Below, one piece after another: positions 20,601 through 30,691 of a DNA stretch of 64,000 bases; position 1 is the first letter of the stretch; each line of letters starts with the position of its first letter. The position numbers and the translations under genes are program-made. Below the pieces are notes generated by a model that searched no databases, was not told the origin of the DNA, and saw nothing but the letters and a program-made list of their open reading frames with translations. The stretch is taken from contig NZ_JASZYT010000003.1 of assembly GCF_030316765.1 (NCBI RefSeq), positions 614,194 through 678,193 of the forward strand. Reading direction: 5' to 3'. Source of the stretch: Variovorax saccharolyticus. GTDB taxonomy: Bacteria > Pseudomonadota > Gammaproteobacteria > Burkholderiales > Burkholderiaceae_C.

Positions 20601-22861
20601 CCGGCTTCGGCTTCCAGGTCTCCGAATCGGGCTCCGGCTACACCTGGGCCGCCAACAGCCGGCTGCACCAGGTCACGCCCTGGTCCAACGATCCGGTGCA
20701 GGACCCGGCCTTCGAGCACTACCTGCTGCAGGATCTCGACAGCCGCGAACTGCTGCCGCTGACCCCGGCCGGCCGGGGCGGCGCTGCCGCCAGTCACCGC
20801 GTGCGGCACGGCCAGGGCTACACGGTGTTCGAATGCCTGCACCGCAGCGTGGTGCTCGAGACCACCTTCTTCGTCGACCGCGACGAACGCATCAAGCTGG
20901 TGCAGGTGAAGCTGCGCAACGAAGGCGTCGCTGCGCGCCGGCTGCGCGCCCTCGCCATGGTCGAGTGGCAGCTCGGCGCGGCGCGCGGCGAACGGCGAAC
21001 GGTCCACACCTGGAAGTCCGAAGAGCTGCCGGCGGTGTTCGGCCAGCAGCGCGAGTCGAGCGCCGGCTTCGGCGGCAGCACCGCCTTCGTCGCCATCGGC
21101 GGCCTGGGCGGCGCCACCCAATGGACCTGCGACCGCAGCGAGTTCTTCGCCGGCCACGGCCGCATCGAGTTGCCCGACGGCCTGGCCGGGCGCGCGGGCA
21201 GCGGCCTCGATGCCTGCGCCGCCGTAGCGGGCGAGTTCAGCCTGGCGGCCGGCGCGAGCGCCAGCTTCTGCTTCATGCTGGGGCATGCCGACGACGCCGA
21301 TGCCGCGCTGCGGATGGCGCGCCACTGGCAGCAGCGCGATATCGACGAGGCCCTGGCGCAGGCGCGCGGCTTCTGGGACGAATTGCTGGGCCGGCTGCAG
21401 GTGCGCACGCCCGACCCGCTGTTCGACGCGATGGTGAACCGCTGGCTGACGTACCAGACCCTGTCCTGCAGGCTCTGGGCCAAGGCCGGCTTCTACCAGG
21501 CCGGCGGCGCCTTCGGCTTTCGCGACCAGCTGCAGGACGCGATGGCCTTCGCGCTGACCGACCCGGCGCGCCTGCGCGAGCAGATCCTCGTCAATGCGGC
21601 GCGCCAGTTCCCCGAGGGCGACGTCCAGCACTGGTGGCACATGCCGGGCGGCGCCGGGGTGCGCACCCATTTCTCGGACGACCTGCTGTGGCTGCCCTAT
21701 GCCGCGGCCCACTACGTGGAGGTCAGCGCGGACCGCTCGGTGCTCGACGAGCGGGTGCCCTTCCTCGAGGGTCCCGGAATCGCCGATGGCGCCGAGGATG
21801 CCTACTACCCGCCGCGCATCAGCGAGCAGAGCGCGAGCGTGTACGAGCATGGCGCCCGCGCCATCGACAAGAGCCTGGCGACCGGCGCGCACGGCCTGCC
21901 GCTGATGGGCACCGGCGACTGGAACGACGGCATGAACCGGGTCGGCCACGAAGGCCGCGGCGAGTCGGTCTGGCTGGCCTGGTTCCTGTGCAGCGTGGTC
22001 GAGCGCTTCGCGCCCTTCGCCCTGGCACGCGGCGAGGGCGCGCGCGCCAGGCGCTGGCTGGACGCCCGCCAGGGATGGATCACCGCGCTGCACGCCGCCG
22101 GCTGGGACGGGGCCTGGTTCCGGCGCGCCTTTTTCGACAACGGCGCCCCGCTGGGCTCGTCGATCAACCACGAATGCGCCATCGACCTGATCGCGCAGGC
22201 GTGGTCGGTGCTCTCGGGCGCCTCGAACGACGCACACACCGGGCCCGCGCTGGCCTCGATGAACGCGCATCTGCACGACCAGCGCCTGGGCCTGATGAAG
22301 CTGCTCGATCCGCCACTGGCGCATTCGACGAACAACCCCGGCTACATCCAGGCCTATCCGCCCGGCGTGCGCGAGAACGGCGGCCAGTACGCGCATGCGG
22401 CCGTCTGGGCGCTGATGGCGCAGGCGCTGCACGGCGACATCGAAGGCGCATGGCAGACCTTCGAGGGCTTGAGCCCGGCACACCGGTCGCGCCATCCCGA
22501 GCGCGGCCCGGCCTACGAGATCGAGCCCTACGTGATGGCGGGCGACGTCTACAGCGCCGCGCCCTACGCGGGGCGCGGCGGCTGGAGCTGGTACACCGGC
22601 TCGGCCGCATGGCTGCAGCGGGCGGCCGTCGAGACCCTGCTGGGCCTCTCGGTGCGCGGCGACCAGCTGGCCGTGACGCCGCGCGTGCCTTCGCACTGGC
22701 CGGGTTTCGAGATCGCGCTGCGGCTGGCGGGCAAGCGCTTCACGCTGCGCCACGGACAGGCGGGCGCCGAGCCGGCGACGCACCGGGCGGCGGTCGGCGA
22801 ATGGGTGATCTGGCGGATGTGGCCGGATGGCGCGATCGTGCAGATCGGCCCGCTGCGCTGA
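14684..22861 (+). CDS. ndvB: Cyclic beta-1,2-glucan synthase (NdvB/ChvB-like)
   Basis: A giant inner-membrane enzyme of about 2725 residues, close to the 2800-2900 usual for NdvB/ChvB. It is predicted to make cyclic beta-1,2-glucan from UDP-glucose by initiation, elongation, phosphorolytic length control and cyclisation. An N-terminal soluble domain is followed by membrane segments near 425 and 455. Next comes a GT84-type glycosyltransferase with DSDTGLP (647-653), HDLLEG (761-766) and RWTRGDW (796-802), then more membrane segments to about 990. A glucoamylase-like domain follows (NWYDTRS near 1105), then GH94-type phosphorylase modules, including GDWNDGMNRVG near 2410 with the catalytic acid. 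The start is the TTG that overlaps the preceding stop. No ribosome-binding site is evident, so coupling is likely. Confidence 0.9.
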   Translation: MSAAAVVDRLDTLSRYARELLLGPHEPVEAPIRAELFGAQRFAQHGHSLARAQVVQTGTSRGDSAPFFPRVDKNLESLRSAFDYIALISQSGRYVTPAAEWLLDNFHLVEAQLQQIREGVPRRYYARLPKLAAAPLAGLPRVYGIAWAYVAHTDSVLNKALFTAFLDAYQDIDELTLGELWALPTTLRVVLLENLRRVAESIAENKVAREVAHAAWDAADSLSSHELDVLLRALQSRGMQDSYLTQLWQRLPVEHGEHPPALVKWCEQHCPNGPALIAAAQTAQAAANLTVGNIITTLRMIGQVDWADLIEPVSRSLRVLRELPSFGRESELTRQQITQAMEQVARSARRTEREVARAVVSLASEAADGATGGEDEQASRGSEAERTAGYYLFGEGRPALVSALAPARADGRASAARRRRLSGNWRLAIYAMAITAGTALLLAAAVHGLNRNGWPAGWTSVVALVLLAWPLSEAVIALVHRIVAESTRVRALPRLEFADGIPQAHRVLVVVPSMSSSIEANAQLARRLELHWLANREEQAQFALLTDWTDADQASMPGDSLLLDDALRRIAALNDTYPAPGPHPRFLLLHRPRSWSETEQRWMGWERKRGKLEMLLRLLATGDASGFVPQAAGAGLAARIPYVMTLDSDTGLPAGTLRELVAVAAHPLNAPQIDAAGGRVAAGFGIFQPRIVTPFPERHERSLFHWMFAGQCGLDPYSNSASDIYQDVFGTGSFTGKGLLDVQAVHATLDRRLPEGAVLSHDLLEGVVARCAVVGDLTLVEDHPHHAGVAASRVHRWTRGDWQLLPLMLRPRRFGIDVLGLWKMSDNLRRALVVPASAALLAWVVFTDSLPLSWALAAVAAALVLGPLLGALAGLVPTRRSIELPHFFDVGAAELLRALAGAGWQFVQLAAQARLLLDASARAIWRLLASRRHLLEWTTADQAQAQARYALGDFVRGSALASTACFALALASLWSPHPWLGASLFMLWALAPVAAWWSSRTPAGPANPLDSEHQRYLETLARDCWRFFEHVVGPDDNHLPPDNLQFEPEPAVAHRTSPTNIGMYLLACCCAREFGWIGTPALGGRLTATLDAIDRLDKHQGHLYNWYDTRSLQKLPPAYVSSVDSGNLAGHLIAVAQACRSFAAESSDAAAGAMLEALAQRCETLCAGMDFSGLYDSKRHLFHIGLRVDDNLLDASYYDLLASESRLLSFLAIAKGDVPRRHWMALGRPFMSVGVRPGLKSWSGSMFEYLMPTLVMAEPAGGLLEVAMRAAIAEQQAFGSAQNLPWGVSESAYFAQDHSLAYQYSPFGVPRLALRRTPPADRVVAPYASAMAAAIVPADAIANLLRLEALGARGEFGFYDAIDFTVSRQPEGQAFTVVRNVMAHHQGMSLVALCNTMRGDAPRRWFGSAPLVQAHASLLHERTPRQIIGNADPRTPPEPATGEAAPVFQPRTVDPMVAGFQPTHLLSNGRYTVALRANGAGVSRWRSFNVSRWRDDPLRDGYGTFFYVRDTQTHALSSLTALPAPGPDWRYSTRFLADQVQFEAAGPGLQARTTVLISPEDDTELRTVELHNTGSQTRTLELISYFEPVLSNPKADEAHPAFANLFVDSRWEPGWRALLMARKPRLHGDPVVAAAHFVAAVDAQVLAVACMTDRRAFIGRNRTLADPALDAQPLAAGGTPVNGLDPIACLRVTLSIAPGASARLTFATAAGDSIEALMPSIDRYLQPMHVERATRMAATLAQVRLRDLSIDPAKNLALQDLTTILTYTTPRTMRDRGLIDLRQIWRFGISGDKPIVLVMIHSMAGKGLVDTLLRAQPWWGFGGVACDLVVINGEPHSYLMPLQREIEALRSRVAQQTQNSFPRNDAAGFYLLRDAELTPAEKAALSSLARAVFTADGRTLEAQVAALRESAGASESAAATPQAAIARLPAPAPAAGTATTPQGSFDAQSGEFRFEVDADRRSARPWVNVIANAGFGFQVSESGSGYTWAANSRLHQVTPWSNDPVQDPAFEHYLLQDLDSRELLPLTPAGRGGAAASHRVRHGQGYTVFECLHRSVVLETTFFVDRDERIKLVQVKLRNEGVAARRLRALAMVEWQLGAARGERRTVHTWKSEELPAVFGQQRESSAGFGGSTAFVAIGGLGGATQWTCDRSEFFAGHGRIELPDGLAGRAGSGLDACAAVAGEFSLAAGASASFCFMLGHADDADAALRMARHWQQRDIDEALAQARGFWDELLGRLQVRTPDPLFDAMVNRWLTYQTLSCRLWAKAGFYQAGGAFGFRDQLQDAMAFALTDPARLREQILVNAARQFPEGDVQHWWHMPGGAGVRTHFSDDLLWLPYAAAHYVEVSADRSVLDERVPFLEGPGIADGAEDAYYPPRISEQSASVYEHGARAIDKSLATGAHGLPLMGTGDWNDGMNRVGHEGRGESVWLAWFLCSVVERFAPFALARGEGARARRWLDARQGWITALHAAGWDGAWFRRAFFDNGAPLGSSINHECAIDLIAQAWSVLSGASNDAHTGPALASMNAHLHDQRLGLMKLLDPPLAHSTNNPGYIQAYPPGVRENGGQYAHAAVWALMAQALHGDIEGAWQTFEGLSPAHRSRHPERGPAYEIEPYVMAGDVYSAAPYAGRGGWSWYTGSAAWLQRAAVETLLGLSVRGDQLAVTPRVPSHWPGFEIALRLAGKRFTLRHGQAGAEPATHRAAVGEWVIWRMWPDGAIVQIGPLR

Positions 22862-22877
22862 ATGAAGCGCGCGCGGC

Positions 22878-24041
22878 TCAATCGCCCAGCAGTTCCCCGA
22901 TCGGCTGCAGGTCTTCGACATGGTCGCAGACCGCCTTCACGACCATCAGGATCGGGATCCCCAGCAGCAGGCCCCAGATGCCCCACAGCCAGCCCCAGAA
23001 GATCACGCCGACGAACACCGCCACCGGGTTCATGCGGCTGGTCTTGCTGGTCAGGAAGGGCACCAGCAGATTGCCGACCAGCGTGTGGATCACCAGCGAG
23101 GTGCCGCCCACCAGCAGCGCCATCTGGATGCCGTTGAACTGCAGGAAGGCCACCAGCCCCGCGGCCGCCATCACGATCACCGAGCCGATGTAGGGGATCA
23201 GGTTGGTGACCGCGGCGACGATGCCCCAGACCGCCGCGTTCTCGAGCCCGAGGCCCCAGAAAGCCAGCCCGGTCGCCACGCCCACCAGGGCGCTGGTGAG
23301 GATCTGCACCAGCAGGTAGCGCTCGATGTGGCCCGTGATGTCGTCGAGCACGTGCACCGTGATCTTCTTCTTCTGCAGGCTGGGGCCGGTGATCTTGACC
23401 AGCTTGCGCCGGAAGGTGTCGCCGGACCCGAGCGCGAAGAAGGTCAGGAAAGCCACCAGCGTCAGCTGGCCGGCGGCGCTGATCAGGCCGACGGTGCCGC
23501 TCCACATGTAGTCGCGCACATTGAAGGATGGCCTCTCGATCACGACCCGCGCCACGCCCTTGCGCGCGGCCACCTTGGCCGAGTTCTCCTCGGCCGCCTG
23601 TTCGAGCTGCGCCGCGGCCTTTTGCACGGTGTCGAGCGTGTTGGCATCGGTCGCCCGGCTGCTGGTGCGCAACGCCAGGCGCAGCTTCTGCGCCGCCACC
23701 GGCAGCGAATCGACCAGTTCGGACGCGCTGCCGGCCAGCGAATAGCCGGTCCAGCCGAAAGCGCCGCCGAGGCCGAGCAGGATCGCCGCCGCGCCGATCC
23801 AGCGCGAGATCTTCCAGCGCTCGAGCCGGTCCACCAGGGGGGCCAGCGCGTAGGTCAGCAGCAGGCTGACCATCAGCGGGATGAAGACGGCCGCCGCCCA
23901 GCGCAGCGCGAACACGCTGGCCAGCACGGCCAGCACCACCAGCGATGCGCTGCGGACATCGACCGGCATGTGCAGCAGCACGCGGTCGGGCTCGGCCGTC
24001 TCGACGACAGCGGCGGCGGCCGGTTCGGCAGCTTCGCTCAT
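22878..24041 (-). CDS. AI-2E family transporter (PerM/TqsA-like)
   Basis: A 387-residue polytopic inner-membrane protein of the AI-2E transporter superfamily. Members export varied small molecules, and the substrate here is unknown. It shows the standard topology: two or three N-terminal membrane segments (about residues 30-100), a soluble helical insertion (residues 115-195), then the conserved C-terminal block with FLTFFALGSGDTFRR, AAVTNLIPYIGSVI and LWGIWGLLLGIPILM. The ATG overlaps the stop of the LytTR regulator gene by ATGA, so it is the third gene of the kinase-regulator operon and may be controlled by or linked to that system. It is convergent with the glucan synthase at a 16-base gap. 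Confidence 0.88.
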   Translation of the reverse strand: MSEAAEPAAAAVVETAEPDRVLLHMPVDVRSASLVVLAVLASVFALRWAAAVFIPLMVSLLLTYALAPLVDRLERWKISRWIGAAAILLGLGGAFGWTGYSLAGSASELVDSLPVAAQKLRLALRTSSRATDANTLDTVQKAAAQLEQAAEENSAKVAARKGVARVVIERPSFNVRDYMWSGTVGLISAAGQLTLVAFLTFFALGSGDTFRRKLVKITGPSLQKKKITVHVLDDITGHIERYLLVQILTSALVGVATGLAFWGLGLENAAVWGIVAAVTNLIPYIGSVIVMAAAGLVAFLQFNGIQMALLVGGTSLVIHTLVGNLLVPFLTSKTSRMNPVAVFVGVIFWGWLWGIWGLLLGIPILMVVKAVCDHVEDLQPIGELLGD

Positions 24042-24790
24042 CGCACGTCCTTGAGCGCTTCGCGCACGGTCGACAGCTGGCGCCGCGACACCATCACCGG
24101 TTCCGGAATGCCGTCGAGCCGCAGCGCCCAGCCCTCGGCGTCCTCGCCGTCGTCGTACTTCTCGAGGGTGCGGATGGCGGCGCGTGCCACCAGGGCGTTG
24201 CGATGGACCCGCACGAAGCGGGCCGGATAGCGCTCCTCCAACTCGGCCAGCGAGCCGTCGAAGATGTGGCTGCGCGAGGCCGTGCGCACGGTCAGGTACT
24301 TGAGCTCCGACTTCAGGTACAGGATCTCCGACAGCGGCACCCGCTCGGTGCGGCCGCGATCCTGGATCAGCAGCACGTCCTGCGGCTCGGCCAGCGGCGC
24401 CCGCTGGTCCTTGAGGTAGCGCTCGGCTTTCTGCAGGGCCTGCTGCAGGCGCTCGGCGCGCACCGGCTTGGTCAGGTAGTCGACCGCCTCCAACTCGAAG
24501 GCGGTGACGGCGTGGGCCGCGTAGGCGGTGACGAACACCACCGCCGGCGCGCCCGGCCGGCTGCGCAGCTGGCGCGCCAGCTCGAGGCCGTCGAGGCCGG
24601 GCATGTGGATGTCCAGCAGCACCAGGTCGAAGCGCGCGCTGGCCAGCTGGGCCAGCGCGCCTTCGCCATGGGCCGCCTCGGCCACCACTTCCGCCGGCGG
24701 CGAGTTGCAATCGGCCAGCAGGGCGCGCAGGCGCGAGCGCGCCAGCGATTCGTCGTCGACGATGAGGGTTCGAAGCGCGGGCATGCTCAT
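24038..24790 (-). CDS. algR: LytTR-family response regulator (AlgR-like)
   Basis: A 250-residue DNA-binding response regulator. The receiver domain has Asp12/Asp13, phospho-acceptor Asp60 (LVLLDIHMPGLDG), T88 and Lys108 (DYLTKPV). The output domain (about residues 140-248) is of the LytTR type: ILYLKSELKYLTVRT, and FVRVHRNALVA, which contacts DNA. The start MSMPALR overlaps the sensor stop by ATGA. Kinase-regulator pairs of this type near argH and hemC match Pseudomonas AlgZ-AlgR, which controls alginate and twitching motility there. Regulation of the neighbouring glucan synthase or exopolysaccharide genes is only an inference. Confidence 0.88.
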   Translation of the reverse strand: MSMPALRTLIVDDESLARSRLRALLADCNSPPAEVVAEAAHGEGALAQLASARFDLVLLDIHMPGLDGLELARQLRSRPGAPAVVFVTAYAAHAVTAFELEAVDYLTKPVRAERLQQALQKAERYLKDQRAPLAEPQDVLLIQDRGRTERVPLSEILYLKSELKYLTVRTASRSHIFDGSLAELEERYPARFVRVHRNALVARAAIRTLEKYDDGEDAEGWALRLDGIPEPVMVSRRQLSTVREALKDVR

Positions 24791-25875
24791 GATTCAGCGG
24801 GGATGGCGATGCGGACGCGATAGCTCTTCTCGTCCATGCCGGCATGGAACTGCGCCTGCATGTCGTGCAGCAGGCGCAGGCGATCGCGCACGTTGTCGAG
24901 CGCAATGCCGTGGCCGCGCGGCAGCGGCGCATCGGCCCAGCGCAGCGGCGGCAGGCTGTTGATGACCTCGATCAGCACCATCGCCCCTCGGCGCTCGGTG
25001 CGGATGCGCAGGCGGGCGCCGTCCGGGCTCGGCTCGACACCATGCTTGACCGCGTTCTCGACCAGCGGCTGCAGCAGCAGCGGCGGCAGCCGGGCGCCGT
25101 GGGCCGCCGGATCGATGTCCCAGCGGATGCGAAGCCGGTCGCCGAAGCGCACCTGCTCGATCGCCAGGTAGCGCTCGGCCAGCGCGATCTCGTCGGCCAG
25201 CGTGACCGATTCGCCCGGGTCCGCCAGCGCCTGCCGGAACAGCTCGCTCAAGTCTTCCAGCATGGCCTCGGCCTTGGCCGGCTCCTGGCGCACCAGGGCG
25301 ATCGCGCTGTTGAGGGTGTTGAAAAGAAAGTGCGGCCGGATGCGCGACTGCAGCTCGGCCAGCCGCGCGGTGGTGGCCGCCGGCGTCTGGCCGCGAGCGC
25401 GCAGCACCAGCGCCGCCATCATCAGTCCCGCGAAGAGGGCGCCGGCCAGTGCGCTGGCGAGCCAGGGCGCCGTGCCGACCACGCCGGTCAGGCGCAGCAG
25501 GCCGCAGCCATACAGGGCCGCCAGCGCGCCGAGCAGCGCCCCAGCCGCATACTGCGCCGGCACCGGCAGCCGGGCCAGCAGCTTCTTGAGCGCACAGGTG
25601 GCGAGCAGCCAGACCAGCGTGGCCGGCAAGGCGCCGCCGGTGACGGTCGCCGCCAGCAGCAGCCATTCGGACAGAGTCGGGGCCGCGAACAACGTGGCCA
25701 CCGCCACTACCACCTCGACGAAGAGCACCGCGCGCAGCACCACGCCGATCTGGCAGGCATCGAACAGTGCCCGCACGGGGCGCGCGGGCGCCTTGACCCG
25801 GGTCGGAACGGGCGTGGCGGGAGGCGTCGCCGGCGACGCCGTGGGGGTGGCCGATAAAATCGACGGGTTGCGCAT
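24787..25875 (-). CDS. algZ: LytS-type sensor histidine kinase (AlgZ/FimS-like)
   Basis: A 362-residue membrane kinase. A proline- and threonine-rich N-terminus is followed by four hydrophobic segments (about residues 45-160). The His_kinase domain then has the typical [12 protein letters not shown] motif with phospho-acceptor His182. The ATPase domain shows [14 protein letters not shown] (N box) and [13 protein letters not shown] (G box). Start MRNPSIL at 25875 is chosen over an earlier in-frame ATG at 25926 that would overlap argH. The gene diverges from argH across 49 bases and overlaps its partner regulator. Like Pseudomonas AlgZ it lacks a recognisable large periplasmic sensor domain. 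Confidence 0.85.
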   Translation of the reverse strand: MRNPSILSATPTASPATPPATPVPTRVKAPARPVRALFDACQIGVVLRAVLFVEVVVAVATLFAAPTLSEWLLLAATVTGGALPATLVWLLATCALKKLLARLPVPAQYAAGALLGALAALYGCGLLRLTGVVGTAPWLASALAGALFAGLMMAALVLRARGQTPAATTARLAELQSRIRPHFLFNTLNSAIALVRQEPAKAEAMLEDLSELFRQALADPGESVTLADEIALAERYLAIEQVRFGDRLRIRWDIDPAAHGARLPPLLLQPLVENAVKHGVEPSPDGARLRIRTERRGAMVLIEVINSLPPLRWADAPLPRGHGIALDNVRDRLRLLHDMQAQFHAGMDEKSYRVRIAIPAES

Positions 25876-25903
25876 CACAGAAACAATGGGTGCCAAACCC
25901 ATT
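25855..25903. promoter_or_regulatory. Putative argH -10 box and 7-bp inverted repeat in the algZ/argH gap
   Basis: TAAAAT (25855-25860), in the context CCGATAAAATCG, looks like a -10 box reading toward argH, without a matching -35. Downstream, AATGGGT-GCCAA-ACCCATT (25885-25903) is a perfect 7-bp inverted repeat with a 5-base loop. It could be an operator for either divergent gene or a leader hairpin in argH mRNA. The TAAAAT would lie inside the first codons of algZ on the other strand. Confidence 0.4.
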
Positions 25904-25924
25904 ATTGCCTCCCGAACGGTTCCC

Positions 25925-27322
<1,398 letters not shown>

Positions 27323-27477
27323 AGCGTGAAGTTCTGCGGCAATAGGCCGATGGTCGGAGGGGTTTGGCCGTCCGTCATGTTCCTAAATGTAAGAATGTAG
27401 TGCTAAAGTTTGGCATGCTTTGCGCTTACGGATTCGGGTGAACCCTGATCCGAAGCTGCCACCAAGCGCCGAACTCC

Positions 27478-28320
27478 ATGGAAATACCCCGCTGCGTCGT
27501 CGTCATCCTGACCTTCAATTCCGCCTCGATCGTTCGCGAAACGGTCGCTCAGGCGAAAAAAGTGAGCCCGCACGTCTTCGCGGTGGACTCGCATTCGTCC
27601 GACGGCACGCCGGCGATCCTCGAGGAACTGGGCTGCAAAGTGGTGCAGCGCCCGTTTTCGAACTACAGCGACCAGCGCAACTGGGCCATCGCCCAGATCG
27701 AGCCCTCGTACCAATGGCAGCTGCACCTGGACGCCGATGAGGTGCTGGACGATCGCGCGGTCGCCGAGATCACGGCCGTGCTGGCGGGCCAGCCCCCCTT
27801 CGACGCCTACCTGATCCGCCGCCGCGACTACTTCATGGGCAAGATGCTGCGCTTCAGCGGCGTCAACCCGTGGCACCTGCGGCTCTTCCGTTCGGGCCAG
27901 GGCCGCTGCGAGTCGCGCCTCTACGACCAGCACTTCATCAGCAGCGCGAAGCCGGGCCGCCTGGACGGCTTCATGCACGACAAGAACTCGGCCCGCCTGG
28001 CCGACTGGATCGCCAGCCACAACCGCTGGAGCGACGCCGAGGCAAAGGAAAAGCTCGGCCCCCAGGTCGCCGCCGACAACGTGCTGCAGCCGCGCCTCAT
28101 GGGCGATGCCCGCGAGCGCACCCGCTTCATCAAGGAGCTTTACTACAAGCTCCCGACCGGCGTCCGCTCGCTCAGCTACTTCGTCTACCGCTACGTGTTC
28201 CGCCTCGGCTTCCTCGACGGCACGACCGGTTTCTACTTTGCCTTCTTCCAGGCGCTGTGGTTCCGCATGCTGGTCGACGCGAAGATGTACGAGCAACGCC
28301 ATCAGCAACCATCGAACTGA
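27478..28320 (+). CDS. Family 2 glycosyltransferase (WaaE/KdtX-like)
   Basis: A 280-residue GT-A glycosyltransferase. It shows VVILTFNSASIVRET at the N-terminus, VDSHSSDGTPAIL, SDQRNWAI, and the metal-binding LHLDADEVLDD. This layout is common to the WaaE/KdtX group that adds a sugar to the lipopolysaccharide core, and to glycosyltransferases of exopolysaccharide clusters. A C-terminal stretch with aromatic residues (FYFAFFQALWFRM) may associate with the membrane. It starts a cluster with UDP-xylose synthase and UDP-glucose dehydrogenase, so UDP-xylose or UDP-glucuronate is a plausible donor. Upstream, 27378-27420 is AT-rich with a repeated ATGTA, a possible promoter region. Confidence 0.85.
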   Translation: MEIPRCVVVILTFNSASIVRETVAQAKKVSPHVFAVDSHSSDGTPAILEELGCKVVQRPFSNYSDQRNWAIAQIEPSYQWQLHLDADEVLDDRAVAEITAVLAGQPPFDAYLIRRRDYFMGKMLRFSGVNPWHLRLFRSGQGRCESRLYDQHFISSAKPGRLDGFMHDKNSARLADWIASHNRWSDAEAKEKLGPQVAADNVLQPRLMGDARERTRFIKELYYKLPTGVRSLSYFVYRYVFRLGFLDGTTGFYFAFFQALWFRMLVDAKMYEQRHQQPSN

Positions 28321-28341
28321 CTTACCAGGAAGACTCAGCGA

Positions 28342-29313
28342 ATGCGCAAATACAACGCCTCCAAACGGATGCTGGTCACCGGCGGCGCCGGCTTCCTCGG
28401 CAGCCACCTGTGCGACCGCCTGATCGAACAGGGTCACGACGTCCTGTGCGTCGACAATTTCTTCACGGGCAGCAAGCGCAACGTCGAGCACCTGCTGGAC
28501 CATCCGCGCTTCGAGCTGATGCGGCACGACGTGACCTTCCCGCTCTACGTCGAGGTCGACGAGATCTTCAACCTGGCCTGCCCGGCTTCGCCGATCCACT
28601 ACCAGCACGACCCGGTGCAGACCACCAAGACCAGCGTGCACGGCGCCATCAACATGCTGGGCCTGGCCAAGCGCGTGCGGGCCAAGATCCTGCAGGCCTC
28701 CACCAGCGAGGTCTACGGCGACCCCGAGATCCATCCGCAGGTCGAGGCCTACTGGGGCCGCGTCAATCCGATCGGCATCCGCAGCTGCTACGACGAGGGC
28801 AAGCGCTGCGCGGAGACGCTGTTCTTCGACTACCACCGCCAGCACCAGCTGCGCATCAAGGTGGTGCGGATCTTCAATACCTACGGCCCGCGCATGCACA
28901 TGAACGACGGCCGCGTGGTGTCGAACTTCATCGTCCAGGCCCTGAAGGGCGAGGACATCACGATCTACGGCGACGGCCAGCAGACACGCAGCTTCTGCTA
29001 CGTGGACGACCTGCTGGAAGCGATGCTGCGCATGATGGACACCGGCGACGAGCTGCCGGGCCCGGTCAACATCGGCAATCCGGGCGAGTTCTCGATGCTC
29101 GAGCTGGCCAACAAGGTGATCGAACTGACCGGCTCGAAGAGCAGGCTGGTCAAGCTGCCGCTGCCCGCGGACGACCCCAAGCAGCGCCGGCCCGACATCT
29201 CGATGGCGCAGAAGGAACTCGGCGGCTGGGCGCCCAAGACCCAGCTCGAGGAAGGCCTCAAGAAGACCATCGCCTACTTCGACCAGATCCTTTCGGAACC
29301 CACGGCGGCCTGA
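28342..29313 (+). CDS. uxs: UDP-glucuronate decarboxylase (UDP-xylose synthase)
   Basis: A 323-residue NAD-dependent extended SDR enzyme that converts UDP-glucuronate to UDP-xylose and CO2. It has the Rossmann motif [12 protein letters not shown] (residues 12-23), STSEVYGDP with catalytic Thr/Ser near 121, and the Tyr150-x-x-x-Lys154 pair in [17 protein letters not shown] and [14 protein letters not shown] are typical of UXS. Its substrate is the product of ugd, which starts 4 bases downstream, so the two form a UDP-glucose to UDP-glucuronate to UDP-xylose pathway. UDP-glucose 4-epimerases and dTDP-glucose dehydratases are relatives, but the EGKR active site favours UXS. Confidence 0.92.
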   Translation: MRKYNASKRMLVTGGAGFLGSHLCDRLIEQGHDVLCVDNFFTGSKRNVEHLLDHPRFELMRHDVTFPLYVEVDEIFNLACPASPIHYQHDPVQTTKTSVHGAINMLGLAKRVRAKILQASTSEVYGDPEIHPQVEAYWGRVNPIGIRSCYDEGKRCAETLFFDYHRQHQLRIKVVRIFNTYGPRMHMNDGRVVSNFIVQALKGEDITIYGDGQQTRSFCYVDDLLEAMLRMMDTGDELPGPVNIGNPGEFSMLELANKVIELTGSKSRLVKLPLPADDPKQRRPDISMAQKELGGWAPKTQLEEGLKKTIAYFDQILSEPTAA

Positions 29314-29317
29314 GCGC

Positions 29318-30691
29318 ATGAACATCTCGATCATCGGCACCGGCTACGTCGGCCTGGTCACCGGCGCCTGCTTGGCGGACATCGGCAACAACGTCTTCTG
29401 CCTCGACCTCGACCCGCGCAAGATCGCCACCCTCAACGAGGGCCGCATCCCGATCTACGAACCGGGCCTGGCCGACGTCGTGGAGTCGAACGTGGCGGCC
29501 CGGCGGCTCGCTTTCTCGACCGACATCGAGGCCTCGGTGGCGCACGGCGACATCCAGTTCATCGCCGTCGGCACGCCGCCCGACGAGGACGGCAGCGCCG
29601 ACCTGCAGTACGTCCTGGCCGCGGCGCGCAACATCGGCAAGTACATGGAAGGCTTCAAGGTGGTGGTCGACAAGTCGACCGTACCGGTGGGCACGGCCGA
29701 CAAGGTCACGGCCGTGATCCAGGAAGAACTCGACCGGCGCGGGCGCTCCGACCTGCGCTTCTCGGTGGTGAGCAACCCCGAGTTCCTGAAGGAAGGGGCG
29801 GCGGTCGAGGACTTCATGCGGCCCGACCGGATCGTGATCGGCTACACCGACGACCACGACGGCCGCGAGGCCCTGGGCTGGATGCGCCAGCTCTACGCGC
29901 CCTTCAACCGCAACCACGAACGCACCCGCGTGATGGACGTGCGCTCGGCCGAATTCGCCAAGTACGCCGCCAACGCGATGCTGGCCACCCGCATCAGCTT
30001 CATGAACGAGCTGGCCAACCTGGCCGACCGGGTCGGCGCCGACATCGAGGCGGTGCGCCAGGGCATCGGCTCCGATCCGCGCATCGGCTACAGCTTCCTG
30101 TATGCCGGCACCGGCTACGGCGGCAGCTGCTTCCCGAAGGACATCCAGGCGCTGACCCGCATCGCACGCGACAACGGCCAGACGCTGCGGGTGCTCGAGT
30201 CGGTCGAGGCGGTCAACGACGAGCAGAAGCGCGTGCTGACCAACAAGGTGCTGGCGCGTTTCGGACCCGACCTCAGCGAGCGCAGCTTTGCCCTCTGGGG
30301 CCTCGCCTTCAAGCCCAACACCGACGACATGCGCGAGGCGCCGAGCCGCGTGGTGCTCGACGTGCTGCTGCGCGCCGGCGCGCGCGTGGTGGCGCACGAC
30401 CCGATCGCGGTCGAGGAGACGAAGCGCGTGCTGAAGCTCGACTTCGCGGATGCGCCGGCGCTGCTCGATCGCATCAGCTTCACTTCGGCGAAGGACCCGA
30501 TCGAGGCGCTGGCCGGCGCCGATGCGCTGATCATCGTCACCGAGTGGAAGGCCTACCGCAGCCCAAACCTCGAGCGGATGAAGGCATTGATGAAGTCGCC
30601 GGTGGTCTTCGACGGTCGCAATCTCTACGAGCCGGCCACGATGAAGGACGCCGGCATCACCTACCAGGGCATCGGCCGCAACAGCCTCTGA
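29318..30691 (+). CDS. ugd: UDP-glucose 6-dehydrogenase
   Basis: A 457-residue cytosolic enzyme that oxidises UDP-glucose to UDP-glucuronate with two NAD+. The NAD-binding motif is [15 protein letters not shown] at the N-terminus. STVPVGTAD and NPEFLKEG follow, and the catalytic Cys271 lies in [12 protein letters not shown]. The C-terminal UDP-binding domain has [15 protein letters not shown]. It directly follows the UDP-xylose synthase gene (4 bases) and so supplies its substrate. No tyrosine-phosphorylation motif could be judged, though Wzc-type kinases often modify Ugd. Confidence 0.96.
   Translation: MNISIIGTGYVGLVTGACLADIGNNVFCLDLDPRKIATLNEGRIPIYEPGLADVVESNVAARRLAFSTDIEASVAHGDIQFIAVGTPPDEDGSADLQYVLAAARNIGKYMEGFKVVVDKSTVPVGTADKVTAVIQEELDRRGRSDLRFSVVSNPEFLKEGAAVEDFMRPDRIVIGYTDDHDGREALGWMRQLYAPFNRNHERTRVMDVRSAEFAKYAANAMLATRISFMNELANLADRVGADIEAVRQGIGSDPRIGYSFLYAGTGYGGSCFPKDIQALTRIARDNGQTLRVLESVEAVNDEQKRVLTNKVLARFGPDLSERSFALWGLAFKPNTDDMREAPSRVVLDVLLRAGARVVAHDPIAVEETKRVLKLDFADAPALLDRISFTSAKDPIEALAGADALIIVTEWKAYRSPNLERMKALMKSPVVFDGRNLYEPATMKDAGITYQGIGRNSL

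Noticed and set aside
16637..22921. A 6.3-kb open frame on the minus strand opposite the glucan synthase
   Set aside because: It mirrors the codon structure of a high-GC gene. Its translation is Arg/Ala/Gly/His-rich with no domain, while the plus strand encodes a complete known family.
27419..27440. TTACGGATT near 27425 and again near 30718 as a shared operator
   Set aside because: Only nine bases match, the contexts differ, and the second copy lies close to the ugd stop. Chance is likely enough.
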